DNA of 64,000 bases from Hydractinia symbiolongicarpus (Eukaryota; Cnidaria; Hydrozoa; Anthoathecata; Hydractiniidae): the NCBI RefSeq assembly GCF_029227915.1, contig NC_079887.1, positions 27,775,650-27,839,649 of the forward strand, given 5' to 3'. Below, one piece after another: positions 37,770 to 51,054 of this stretch. Both the position numbers and the translations under genes were made by a program. Below the pieces are notes generated by a model. The model worked only from the letters and a program-made list of their open reading frames with translations, was not told the origin of the DNA and made no database searches. The stretch's first letter is position 1, and each line of letters opens with the position of its first letter.

Positions 37770-40601
37770 AAATTATTATTTCACCACTAAAACGCATGAG
37801 ACTTGTAGTTTTCAAGAATCTTTTTATTTTTGATGAGACGCTGAATAAAAGCAGTTTAATCGCCGGGAAACGAAAACCCGCGATTTCCCGTAAATCCCGG
37901 GCTTGGCACGAATAGTCAAATGTATACAAAGAAAGTACCCTGTGAGTTAACTCATTTCCAGAACGATTTTTTAAATTATTTTTTCACCACTAAAACGCAT
38001 AAGACTTGTAGTTTTTAAAAATGTTTTCATTTTTGATGAGACGCTGAATAAAAGCAGTTTAATCGCCGGCAAACAAAAACCCGCGATTTCCCTAAATCCT
38101 GGACTCGGCCCGTATAGTCAAAAGTATACAAAGAAAGTACCCAGGGAGTAAACTCATTTCCAGAACGATTTTTTAAATTATTTTTTCACCACTAAAACGC
38201 ATAAGACTTGTAGTTTTTAAAAATGTTTTCATTTTTGATGAGACACAGAATAAAAGAAGTTTAATCGCCGGCAAACGAAAACCCGCGATTTCCCGTAAAT
38301 CCCGGGCTTGGCCCGTATAGTCAAAAGTATACAAAGAAAGTACCCAGGGAGTAAACTCACTTCCCGAACAATTTTTTATATTATTTTTTTACCACTAAAC
38401 GCATGAGACTTGTAGTTTTCAAAAATATTTTCATATTTGATGGGACGCTGAATAAAAGAAGTTTAATCGCCGGCAAACGAAAATCCGCCATTTCCCGTAA
38501 ATCCCGGACTCGGCCCGTATAGTCAAAAGTACACAAAGAAAGTACGCAGGGAGTAAACTCATTTCCCGAACGATTTTTTAAATTACTTTTTCACCACTAA
38601 AACGCATGAGACTTGTAGTTTTTAAGAATGTTTTCATTTTTGATGAGACGCTGAATAAAAGAAGTTTAATCGCCGGCAAACGAAAGCCTGCGATTTCCCG
38701 TAAATCCTGGACTCGGCCCGTATAGTCAAAAGTATACAAAGAAAGTACCCAGGGAGTAAACTCATTTCCCAAACGATTTTTTAAATTATTAATTCACCAC
38801 TAAAACGCATGAGACTTGTAGTTTTCAAGAATCTTTTCATTTTTGATGAGACGCTGAATAAAAGCAGTTTAATCGCCGGCAAACGAAAACCCGCGATTTC
38901 CCGTAAATCCCGGGCTTGGCACGGTTAGTCAAATGTATACAAAGAAAGTACCCTGTGAGTTAACTCATTTCCAGAACAATTTTTTAAACTATTTTTTCAC
39001 CACTCAAACGCATAAGACTTGTAGTTTTTAAAAATGTTTTCATTTTTGATGAGACGCTGAATAAAAGAAGTTTAATCGCCGGCAAACGAAAACCCGCGAT
39101 TTCCCGTAAATCCCGGCTTGGCCCGTATAGTCAAAAGTATACAAAGAAAGTACCCAGGGAGTAAACTCATTTTCCAAACGATTTTTTAAATTATTTTTTC
39201 ACCACTAAAACGCATGAGACTTGTAGTTTTCAAAAATGTTTTCATTTTTGATGAGACGTTGAATAAAAGTAGTTTAATCGCCGGCAAACGAAAACCCGCG
39301 ATTTCCCTAAATCCTGGACTCGGCCCGTATAGTCAAAAGTATACAAAGAAAATACCCAGGGAGTAAACTCATTTCCAGAACGATTTTTTAAATTATTTCT
39401 TCACCACTAAAACGCATGAGACTTGTAGTTTTCAAAAATGTTTTCATTTTTGATGAGACGCTGAAAAAAAGTAGTTTAATCGCCGGCAAACGAAAACCCG
39501 CGATTTCCCTAAATCCTGGACTCGGCCCGTATAGTCAAAAGTATACAAAGAAAGTACCCAGGGAGTAAACTCATTTCCAGAACGATTTTTTAAATTATTT
39601 TTTTACCACTAAACGCATGAGACTTGTAGTTTTCAAAAATATTTTCATATTTGATGGGACGCTGAATAAAAGAAGTTTAATCGCCGGCAAACAAAAATCC
39701 GCGATTTCCCGTAAATCCCGGACTCGGCCCGTATAGTCAAAAGTATACAAAGAAAGTACCCAGGGAGTAAACTCATTTCCCGAACGATTTTTTAAAATTT
39801 TTTCACCACTAAAACGCATGAGACTTGTAGTTTTCAAAAATGTTTTCATTTTTGATGAGACTCTTAATGATAGAGGTTTAATCGCCGGCAAACGAAATCC
39901 CGCGTTTTCCCGTAAATCCGGGGCTTGGCCCGTATAGTCGAATGTATACAAAGAAAGTACCCAGGGAGTAAACTCATTTCCCGAACGAATTTTTAAATTA
40001 TTTTTTCACCACTGAAACGCATGAGACTTGTAGTTTTCGAAAATGTTTTCATTTTTGATGAGACGCTGAATAAAAGCAGTTTAATCGCCGGCAAACGAAA
40101 ACCCGCGATTTCCCTAAATCACGGACTCGGCCGGTATAGTCAAAAGTATACAAAGAAAGTACCCAGGGAGTAAACTCATTTCCAGAACGATTTTTTAAAT
40201 TATTTTTTCACCACTAAAACGCATAAGACTTGTAGTTTTTAAAAATGTTTTCATTTTTGATGAGACGCTGAATAAAAGAAGTTTAATCGCCGGCAAACGA
40301 AAACACGCGATTTCCCGTAAATCCCGGCTTGGCCCGTATAGTCAAAAGTATACAAAGGAAGTACCCAGGGAGTAAACACATTTCCCGAACGATTTTTTAA
40401 ATTACTTTTTTACCACTAAAACGCATGAGACTTGTAGTTTTCCAAAATGTTTTCATTTTTGATGAGACGCTTAATGAAAGAGGTTTAATCGCCGGAAAAC
40501 GAAAACCCGCGATTTCCCGTAAATCCCGGGCTTGGCCCGTATAGTCGAATTTATACAAAAAAAGTACCCTGTGAGTAAACTCATTTCCAGAACGATTTTT
40601 T
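37770..40601. repeat. 14-mer HOR, copy 2 (2,832 bp)
   Basis: The marks of copy 1 are at +5,866 bp: AAGAATCTTTTTATT (37,816), GACACAG (38,241), TCCGCCATTTCC, TTAATTCACC, CACTCAAACG, GCTGAAAAAAAG, GACTCTTAATGATAG (39,857), GGCCGGTATAG and CTTAATGAAAG. Small private changes include GTACGCAGGG (38,541) and CACGGTTAGTC (38,921). It is immediately followed by copy 3. Confidence 0.92.
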
Positions 40602-43433
40602 AAATTATTATTTCACCACTAAAACGCATGAGACTTGTAGTTTTCAAGAATCTTTTTATTTTTGATGAGACGCTGAATAAAAGCAGTTTAATCGCCGGGA
40701 AACGAAAACCCGCGATTTCCCGTAAATCCCGGGCTTGGCACGAATAGTCAAATGTATACAAAGAAAGTACCCTGTGAGTTAACTCATTTCCAGAACGATT
40801 TTTTAAATTATTTTTTCACCACTAAAACGCATAAGACTTGTAGTTTTTAAAAATGTTTTCATTTTTGATGAGACGCTGAATAAAAGCAGTTTAATCGCCG
40901 GCAAACAAAAACCCGCGATTTCCCTAAATCCTGGACTCGGCCCGTATAGTCAAAAGTATACAAAGAAAGTACCCAGGGAGTAAACTCATTTCCAGAACGA
41001 TTTTTTAAATTATTTTTTCACCACTAAAACGCATAAGACTTGTAGTTTTTAAAAATGTTTTCATTTTTGATGAGACACAGAATAAAAGAAGTTTAATCGC
41101 CGGCAAACGAAAACCCGCGATTTCCCGTAAATCCCGGGCTTGGCCCGTATAGTCAAAAGTATACAAAGAAAGTACCCAGGGAGTAAACTCACTTCCCGAA
41201 CAATTTTTTATATTATTTTTTTACCACTAAACGCATGAGACTTGTAGTTTTCAAAAATATTTTCATATTTGATGGGACGCTGAATAAAAGAAGTTTAATC
41301 GCCGGCAAACGAAAATCCGCCATTTCCCGTAAATCCCGGACTCGGCCCGTATAGTCAAAAGTATACAAAGAAAGTACCCAGGGAGTAAACTCATTTCCCG
41401 AACGATTTTTTAAATTACTTTTTCACCACTAAAACGCATGAGACTTGTAGTTTTTAAGAATGTTTTCATTTTTGATGAGACGCTGAATAAAAGAAGTTTA
41501 ATCGCCGGCAAACGAAAGCCTGCGATTTCCCGTAAATCCTGGACTCGGCCCGTATAGTCAAAAGTATACAAAGAAAGTACCCAGGGAGTAAACTCATTTC
41601 CCAAACGATTTTTTAAATTATTAATTCACCACTAAAACGCATGAGACTTGTAGTTTTCAAGAATCTTTTCATTTTTGATGAGACGCTGAATAAAAGCAGT
41701 TTAATCGCCGGCAAACGAAAACCCGCGATTTCCCGTAAATCCCGGGCTTGGCACGTATAGTCAAATGTATACAAAGAAAGTACCCTGTGAGTTAACTCAT
41801 TTCCAGAACAATTTTTTAAACTATTTTTTCACCACTCAAACGCATAAGACTTGTAGTTTTTAAAAATGTTTTCATTTTTGATGAGACGCTGAATAAAAGA
41901 AGTTTAATCGCCGGCAAACGAAAACCCGCGATTTCCCGTAAATCCCGGCTTGGCCCGTATAGTCAAAAGTATACAAAGAAAGTACCCAGGGAGTAAACTC
42001 ATTTGCCAAACGATTTTTTAAATTATTTTTTCACCACTAAAACGCATAAGACTTGTAGTTTTCAAAAATGTTTTCATTTTTGATGAGACGTTGAATAAAA
42101 GTAGTTTAATCGCCGGCAAACGAAAACCCGCGATTTCCCTGAATCCTGGACTCGGCCCGTATAGTCAAAAGTATACAAAGAAAATACCCAGGGAGTAAAC
42201 TCATTTCCAGAACGATTTTTTAAATTATTTCTTCACCACTAAAACGCATGAGACTTGTAGTTTTCAAAAATGTTTTCATTTTTGATGAGACGCTGAAAAA
42301 AAGTAGTTTAATCGCCGGCAAACGAAAACCCGCGATTTCCCTAAATCCTGGACTCGGCCCGTATAGTCAAAAGTATACAAAGAAAGTACCCAGGGAGTAA
42401 ACTCATTTCCAGAACGATTTTTTAAATTATTTTTTTACCACTAAACGCATGAGACTTGTAGTTTTCAAAAATATTTTCATATTTGATGGGACGCTGAATA
42501 AAAGAAGTTTAATCGCCGGCAAACAAAAATCCGCGATTTCCCGTAAATCCCGGACTCGGCCCGTATAGTCAAAAGTATACAAAGAAAGTACCCAGGGAGT
42601 AAACTCATTTCCCGAACGATTTTTTAAATTATTTTTTCACCACTAAAACGCATGAGACTTGTAGTTTTCAAAAATGTTTTCATTTTTGATGAGACTCTTA
42701 ATGATAGAGGTTTAATCGCCGGCAAACGAAATCCCGCGTTTTCCCGTAAATCCGGGGCTTGGCCCGTATAGTCGAATGTATACAAAGAAAGTACCCAGGG
42801 AGTAAACTCATTTCCCGAACGAATTTTTAAATTATTTTTTCACCACTAAAACGCATGAGACTTGTAGTTTTCAAAAATGTTTTCATTTTTGATGAGACGC
42901 TGAATAAAAGCAGTTTAATCGCCGGCAAACGAAAACCCGCGATTTCCCTAAATCACGGACTCGGCCGGTATAGTCAAAAGTATACAAAGAAAGTACCCAG
43001 GGAGTAAACTCATTTCCAGAACGATTTTTTAAATTATTTTTTCACCACTAAAACGCATAAGACTTGTAGTTTTTAAAAATGTTTTCATTTTTGATGAGAC
43101 GCTGAATAAAAGAAGTTTAATCGCCGGCAAACGAAAACACGCGATTTCCCGTAAATCCGGGCTTGGCCCGTATAGTCAAAAGTATACAAAGGAAGTACCC
43201 AGGGAGTAAACACATTTCCCGAACGATTTTTTAAATTACTTTTTTACCACTAAAACGCATGAGACTTGTAGTTTTCCAAAATGTTTTCATTTTTGATGAG
43301 ACGCTTAATGAAAGAGGTTTAATCGCCGGAAAACGAAAACCCGCGATTTCCCGTAAATCCCGGGCTTGGCCCGTATAGTCGAATGTATACAAAAAAAGTA
43401 CCCTGTGAGTAAACTCATTTCCAGAACGATTTT
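40602..43433. repeat. 14-mer HOR, copy 3 (2,832 bp)
   Basis: A direct tandem partner of copy 2, with marks at +2,832 to +2,834 bp (for example GACACAG at 41,073 and GACTCTTAATGATAG at 42,691). The copy of TTTTTTAAAATTTTTTC in copies 1 and 2 is restored to the usual TTTTTTAAATTATTTTTTC here, a 2-bp length difference. It ends at TATACAAAAAAAG ... CCAGAACG, after which a GCATCACAC monomer (43,462) begins the mixed zone. Confidence 0.92.
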
Positions 43434-46400
43434 TTAAATTATATTTTCACCACTAAAACGCATCACACTTGTAGTTTTTAAAAATGTTTTCATTTTTGAT
43501 GAGACGCTGAATAAAAGAAGTTTAATCGCCGGCAAACGAAAACCTGCGATTACCCTAAATCCCGGGCTTGGCACGTGTAGTCGAATGTATACAAAGAAAG
43601 TACCCTGTGAGTAAACTCATTTCCAGAACGATTTTTTAAATTATTTTTTCACCACTAAAACGCATAAGACTTATAGTTTTTAAAAATGTTTTCATTTTTG
43701 ATGAGACGCTGAATAACAGACGTTTAATCGCCGGCAAACGAAAACCTGCGATTTCCCGTAAATCCCGGGCTTGGCCCGTATAGTCAAAAGTATACAAAGA
43801 AAGTACCCAGGGAGTAAACTCATTTCCCGAACGATTTTTTATATTATTTTTTTACCACTAAACGCATGAGACTTGTAGTTTTTAAAAATATTTTCATATT
43901 TGATGGGACGCTGAATAAAAGAAGTTTAATCGCCGGCAAACGAAAATCCGCGATTTCCCGTAAATCCCGGACTCGGCCCGTATAGTCAAAAGTATACAAG
44001 AAAGTACCCAGGGAGTAAACTCATTTCCCGAACGATTTTTTAAATTATTTTTTCACCACTTAAACGCATGAGACTTTTAGTTTTCAAAAATGTTTTCATT
44101 TTTGATGAGACCGTGCATGAAAGAAGTTTAATCGCCGGCAAACGTAAACCCGCGATTTCCCGTAAATCCTGGACCTGGCCCGTATAGTCAAAAGTATACA
44201 AAGAAAGTACCCAGGGAGTAAACTTATTTCCAGAACGATTGTTTAAATTATTTTTTCACCACTAAAACGCATAAGACTTGTAGTTTTTAAAAATGTTTTC
44301 ATTTTTGATGAGACGCTGAATAAAAGAAGTTTAATCGCCGGCAAACGAAAACCTGCGATTTCCCGTAAATCCCGGGCTTGGCCCGTATAGTCAAAAGAAT
44401 ACAAAGAAAGTACCCAGGGAGTAAACTCATTTCCCGAACGATTTTTTATATTATTTTTTTACCACTAAACGCATGAGACTTGTAGTTTTTAAAAATATTT
44501 TCATATTTGATGGGACGCTGAATAAAAGAAGTTTAATCGCCGGCAAACGAAAATCCGCGATTTCCCGTAAATCCCGGACTCGGCCCGTATAGTCAAAAGT
44601 ATACAAGAAAGTACCCAGGGAGTAAACTCATTTCCCGAACGATTTTTTAAATTATTTTTTCACCACTAAAACGCATGAGACTTGTAGTTTTCAAAAATGT
44701 TTTCATTTTTGATGAGACCCTGAATAAAAGAAGTTTAACCGCCGGCAAAAGAAAATCCGCGATTTCCCGTAAATCCGGGGCTTGGCCCGTATAGTCGAAT
44801 GTATACAAAGAAAGTACCCAGGGAGTAAACTCATTTCCCGAACGATTTTTTTAAATTATTTTTTCACCACTAAAACGCATGAGACTTGTAGTTTTCAAAA
44901 ATGTTTTCATTTTTGATGAGACGCTGAATAAAAGCAGTTTAATCGCCGGCAAACGAAAACCCGCGATTTCCCTAAATCACGGACTCGGCCCGTATAGTCA
45001 AAAGTATACAAAGAAAGTACCCAGGGAGTAAACTCATTTCCAGAACGATTTTTTAAATTATTTTTTCACCACTAAAACGCATAAGACTTGTAGTTTTTAA
45101 AAATGTTTTCATTTTTGATGAGACGCTGAATAAAAGAAGTTTAATCGCCGGCAAACGAAAATCCGCGATTTCCCGTAAATCCCGGACTCGGCCCGTATAG
45201 TCAAAAGTATACAAGAAAGTACCCAGGAAGTAAACTCATTTCCCGAACGATTTTTTAAATTATTTTTTCACCACTAAAACGCATGAGACTTGTAGTTTTC
45301 AAAAATGTTTTCATTTTTGATGAGACCCTGAATAAAAGAAGTTTAATCGCCGGCAAAAGAAAATCCGCGATTTCCCGTAAATCCGGGGCTTGGCCCGTAT
45401 AGTCGAATGTATACAAAGAAAGTACCCAGGGAGTAAACTCATTTCCCGAACGATTTTTTTAAATTATTTTTTCACCACTAAAACGCATGAGACTTGTAGT
45501 TTTCAAAAATGTTTTCATTTTTGATGAGACGCTGAATAAAAGCAGTTTAATCGCCGGCAAACGAAAACCCGCGATTTCCCTAAATCACGGACTCGGCTCG
45601 TATAGTCAAAAGTATACAAAGAAAGTACCCAGGGAGTAAACTCATTTCCAGAACGATTCTTTAAATTATTTTTTCACCACTAAAACGCATAAGACTTGTA
45701 GTTTTTAAAAATGTTTTCATTTTTGATGAGACGCTGAATAAAAGAAGTTTAATCGCCGGCAAACGAAAACACGCGATTTCCCGTAAATCCCGGCTTGGCC
45801 CGTGTAGTCAAAAGTATACAAAGAAAGTACCCAGGAAGTAAACACATTTCCCGAACGATTTTTTAAATTATTTTTTTACCACTAAAACGCATGAGACTTG
45901 TAGTTTTCAAAAATGTTTTCATTTTTGATGAGACGCTTAATGAAAGAGGTTTAATCGCCGGAAAACGAAAACCCGCGATTTCCCGTAAATGCCGGGCTTG
46001 GCCCGTATAGTCGAATGTATACAAAGAAAGTACCCTGTGAGTAAACTCATTTCCAGAACGATTTTTTAAATTATTTTTTCACCACTAAAACGCATCACAC
46101 TTGTAGTTTTTAAAAATGTTTTCATTTTTGATGAGACGCTGAATAAAAGAAGTTTAATCGCCGGCAAACGAAAACCTGCGATTACCCTAAATCCCGGGCT
46201 TGGCACGTATAGTAGAATGTATATAAAGAAAGTACCCTGTGAGTAAACTCATTTCCAGAACAATTTTTTAAATTATTTTTTCACCACTAAAACGCATGAG
46301 ACTTGTAGTTTTCAAAAATGTTTTCATTTTTGATGAGACCCTGAATAAAAGAAGTTTAATCGCCGGCAAACGGAAACCCGCGATTTCCCGTAAATCCCGG

Positions 46401-47710
46401 ACCTGGCCCGTATAGTCAAAAGTATACAAAGAAAGTACCCAGGGAGTAAACTCATTTCCCGAACGATTTTTTAAATTACTTTTTCACCACTAAAACGCAT
46501 AAGACTTGTAGTTTTTAAAAATGTTTTCATTTTTGATGAGACGCTGAATAAAAGAAGTTTAATCGCCGGCAAACGAAAGCCCGCGATGTCCCGTAAATCC
46601 CAGGCTTGGCCCGTATAGTCAAAAGTATACAAAGAAAGTACCCAGGGAGTAAACTCATTTTCCGAACGATTTTTTATATTATTTTTTTACCACTAAACGC
46701 ATGAGACTTGTAGTTTTCCAAAATATTTTCATATTTGATGGGACGCTGAATAAAAGAAGTTTAATCGCCGGCAAACGAAAATCCGCGATTTCCCGTAAAT
46801 CCCGGACTCGGCCCGTATAGTCAAAAGTATACAAGAAAGTACCCAGGGAGTAAACTCATTTCCCAAACGATTTTTTAAATTATTTTTTCACCACTAAAAC
46901 GCATGAGACTTGTAGTTTTCAAAAATGTTTTCATTTCTGATGAGACGCTGAATAAAAGAAGTTTAATCGCCGGCAAACGAAAACCCGCGAATTCCCGTAA
47001 ATCCCGGGCTTGGCCCGTATAGTCAAAAGTATACAAAGAAAGTACCCAGGGAATAAACTCATTTCCCGAACGATTTTTTAAATTATTTTTTCACCACTAA
47101 AACGCATAAGACTTGTAGTTTTTAAAAATGTTTTCATTTTTGATGAGACGCTGAATAAAAGAAGTTTAATCGCCGGCAAACGAAAACCCGCGATTTCCCG
47201 TAAATCCCAGGCTTGGCCCGTATAGTCAAAAGTATACAAAGAAAGTACCCAGGGAGTAAACTCGTTTCCCGAACGATTTTTTATATTATTTTTTTACCAC
47301 TAAACGCATGAGACTTGTAGTTTTCAAAAATATTTTCATATTTGATGGGACGCTGAATAAAAGAAGTTTAATCACCGGCAAACGAAAATCCGCGATTTCC
47401 CGTAATTCCGGACTCGGCCCGTATAGTCAAAAGTATAGAAGAAAGTACCCAGGGAGTAAACTCATTTCCCGAACGGTTTTTTAAATTATTTTTTCACCAC
47501 TAAAACGCATGAGACTTGTAGTTTTCAAAAATGTTTTCATTTTTGATGAGACGCTGAATAAAAGAAGTTTAATCGCCGGCAAACGAAAACCCGCGATTTC
47601 CCGTAAATCCCGGCTTGGCCCGTATAGTCAAAAGTATACAAAGAAAGTACCCAGGGAGTAAACTCATTTCCCAAACGATTTTTTAAATTATTATTTCACC
47701 ACTAAAACGC
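43434..47710. repeat. Mixed A/B monomers, including a 3-mer duplication
   Basis: GCATCACAC copies lie at 43,462 and 46,093, and type B copies at 43.87, 44.47, 46.7 and 47.3 kb. Monomers 44675, 44879 and 45081 recur at 45283, 45487 and 45689 (608 bp), sharing GACCCTG with CAAAAGAAAATCC and a T7 run. The third members differ in their tails (AAAATCCGCG versus AAAACACGCG). 45081 is another A-head/B-tail chimera. The part from 46.3 kb again follows the opening order of the 23-mer unit (GACCCTG, GATGTCCC, B). Confidence 0.82.
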
Positions 47711-48520
47711 ATGAGACTTGTAGTTTTCAAGAATCTTTTTATTTTTGATGAGACGCTGAATAAAAGCAGTTTAATCACCGGGAAACAAAAACCCGCGATT
47801 TCCCGTAAATCCCGGGCTTGGCACGTATAGTCAAATGTATACAAAGAAAGTACCCTGTGAGTTAACTCATTTCCAGAACGATTTTTTAAATTATTTTTTC
47901 ACCACTAAAACGCATAAGACTTGTAGTTTTTAAAAATGTTTTCATTTTTGATGAGACGCTGAATAGAAGAAGTTTAATCGCCGGCAAACGAAAACCCGCG
48001 ATTTCCCGTAAATCCCGGCTTGGCCCGTATAGTCAAAAGTTTACAAAGAAAGTACCCAGGGAGTAAACTCATTTCCCGAACGATTTTTTAAATTATTATT
48101 TCACCACTAAAACGCATGAGACTTGTAGTTTTCAAGAATCTTTTTATTTTTGATGAGACGCTGAATAAAAGCAGTTTAATCACCGGGAAACGAAAACCCG
48201 CGATTTCCCGTAAATCCCGGGCTTGGCACGTATAGTCAAATGTATACAAAGAAAGTACCCTGTGAGTTAACTCATTTCCAGAACGATTTTTTAAATTATT
48301 TTTTCACCACTAAAACGCATAAGACTTGTAGTTTTTAAAAATGTTTTCATTTTTGATGAGACGCTGAATAAAAGAAGTTTAATCGCCGGCAAACGAAAAC
48401 CCGCGATTTCCCGTAAATCCCGGCTTGGCCCGTATAGTCAAAAGTTTACAAAGAAAGTACCCAGGGAGTAAACTCATTTCCCGAACGATTTTTTAAATTA
48501 TTTTTCCACCACTAAAACGC
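47711..48520. repeat. Dimer tandem duplication (2 x 405 bp)
   Basis: Monomers 47711 (AAGAATCTTTTTATTTTTG, AATCACCGGG) and about 47914 (CATAAG, GTTTACAAAG) recur at 48116 and about 48319. Shared rare marks are AATCACCGGG and AAAAGTTTACAAAG. Differences are few (CAAAAACCC versus CGAAAACCC, GAATAGAAG versus GAATAAAAG). Confidence 0.88.
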
Positions 48521-51054
48521 ATGAGACTTGTAGTTTTCAAAAATATTTTCATTTTTGATGAGACGCTGAATAAAAGCAGTTTAATCGCCGGCAAACGAAA
48601 ACCCGCGATTTCCCTAAATCCTGGACTCGGCCCGTATAGTCAAAAGTATACAAAGAAAGTACCCAGGGAGTAAACTCATTTCCAGAACGATTTTTTAAAT
48701 TATTTTTTCACCACTAAAACGCATAAGACTTGTAGTTTTTAAAAATGTTTTCATTTTTAATGAGACGCTGAATAAAAGAAGTTTAATCGCCGGCAAACGA
48801 AAACCCGCGATTTCCCGTAAATCCCGGGCTTGGCCCGTATAGTCAAAAGTATACGAAGAAAGTACCCAGGAAGTAAATTCATTTCCCGAACGATTTTTTA
48901 TATCATTTTTTTACCACTAAACGCATGAGACTTGTAGTTTTCAAAAATATTTTCATATTTGATGGGACGCTGAATAAAAGAAGTTTAATCGCCGGCAAAC
49001 GAAAATCCGCGATTTCCCGTAAATCCCGTACTCGGCCCGTATAGTCAAAAGTATACAAGAAAGTACCCAGGGAGTAAACTCATTTCCCGAACGATTTTTT
49101 AAATTATTTTTTCACCACTAAAACGCATGAGACTTGTAGTTTTCAAAAATGTTTTCATTTTTAATGAGACGCTGAATAAAAGAAGTTTAATCGCCGGCAA
49201 ACGAAAACCCGCGAATTCCCGTAAATCCCGGGCCTGGCCCGTATAGTCAAAAGTATACAAAGAAAGTACCCAGGGAGTAAACTCATTTCCCGAACGATTT
49301 TTTAAATTACTTTTTCACCACTAAAACGCATGAGACTTGTAGTTTTTAAAAATGTTTTCATTTTTGATGAGACGCTGAATAAAAGAAGTTTAATCGCCGG
49401 CAAACGAAAACCCGCGATGTCCCGTAAATCCCGGGCTTGGCCCGTATAGTCAAAAGTATACAAAGAAAGTACCCAGGGAGTAAACTCATTTCCCGAACGA
49501 TTTTTTATATTATTTTTTTACCACTAAACGCATGAGACTTGTAGTTTTCAAAAATATTTTCATATTTGATGGGACGCTGAATAAAAGAAGTTTAATCGCC
49601 GGCAAACAAAAATCCGCGATTTCCCGTAAATCCCGGACTCGGCCCGTATAGTCAAAAGTATACAAGAAAGTACCCAGGGAGTAAACTCATTTCCCGAACG
49701 ATTTTTTAAATTATTTTTTCACCACTAAAACGCATGAGACTTGTAGTTTTCAAAAATGTTTTCATTTTTGATGAGACGCTGAATAAAAGAAGTTTAATCG
49801 CGGGCAAACGAAAACCCGCGATTTCCCGTAAATCCCGGCCTTGGCCCGTATAGTCAAAAGTATACAAAGAAAGTACCCAGGAAGTAAACTCATTTTCCGA
49901 ACGATTTTTTAAATTATTTTTTCACCACTAAAACGCATAAGACTTGTAGTTTTTAAAAATGTTTTCATTTTAGATGAGACGCTGAATAAAAGAAGTTTAA
50001 TCGCCGGCAAACGAAAACCCGCGATTTCCCGTAAATCCCGGGCTTGGCCCGTATAGTCGAAAGTATACAAAGAAAGTACCCAGGGAGTAAACTCATTTCC
50101 CGAACGATTTTTTATATTATTTTTTTACCACTAAACGCATGAGACTTGTAGTTTTCAAAAATATTTTCATATTTGATTGGACGCTGAATAAAAGAAGTTT
50201 AATCGCCGGCAAACGAAAATCCGCGATTTCCCGTAAATCCCGGACTCGGCCCGTATAGTCAAAAGTATACAAGAAAGTACCCAGGGAGTAAACTCATTTC
50301 CCGAACGATTTTTTAAATTATTTTTTCACCACTAAAACGCATGAGACTTGTAGTTTTCAAAAATTTTTTCATTTTTGATGAGACGCTGAATAAAAGAAGT
50401 TTAATCGCCGGCAAACGAAAACCCGCGATTTCCCGTAAATCCCGTGCTTGGCCCGTATAGTCAAAAGTATACAAAGAAAGTACCCAGGGAGTAAACTCAT
50501 TTCCCGAACGATTTTTTAAATTACTTTTTCACCACTAAAACGCATAAGACTTGTAGTTTTTAAAAATGTTTTCATTTTTGATGAGACGCTGAATAAAAGA
50601 AGTTTAATCGCCGGCAAACGAAAACCCGCGATTTCCCGTAAATCCCGGCTTGGCCCGTATAGTCAAAAGTATACAAAGAAAGTACCCAGGGAGTAAACTC
50701 ATTTCCCGAACGGTTTTTTAAATTATTTTTTAATCACTAAAACGCATAAGACTTGTAGTTTTTAAAAATGTTTTCATTTTTGATGAGACGCTGAATAAAA
50801 GAAGTTTAATCGCCGGCAAACGAAAACCCGCGATTTCCCGTAAATCCCGGGCTTGGCCCGTATAGTCAAAAGTATACAAAGAAAGTACCCAGGGAGTAAA
50901 CTCATTTCCCGAACGATTTTTTATATTATTTTTTTACCACTAAACGCATGAGACTTGTAGTTTTCAAAAATATTTTCATATTTGATGGGACGCTGAATAA
51001 AAGAAGTTTAATCGCCGGCAAACAAAAATCCGCGATTTCCCGTAAATCCCGGAC
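48521..51054. repeat. A-A-B trimer-rhythm zone
   Basis: Type B copies at about 48.92, 49.53, 50.14 and 50.94 kb are separated by two or three type A copies. This gives spacings near 606-607 bp and then about 806 bp. One A member usually has CATAAG with TTTTTAAAAATG and the other GCATGAG with TTTTCAAAAATG. Individual trimers are less alike than in the young duplications, so this looks like an older or gene-converted stretch. No gene or other element was seen. Confidence 0.78.

Noticed and set aside
37770-43433. Assembly artefact as explanation of all long near-identical blocks
   Set aside because: Copies carry private substitutions and length changes (for example GTACGCAGGG at 38,541, and the 2-bp difference near 39,790), so most look like real duplications. 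The 51,055-56,316 pair remains the least certain.
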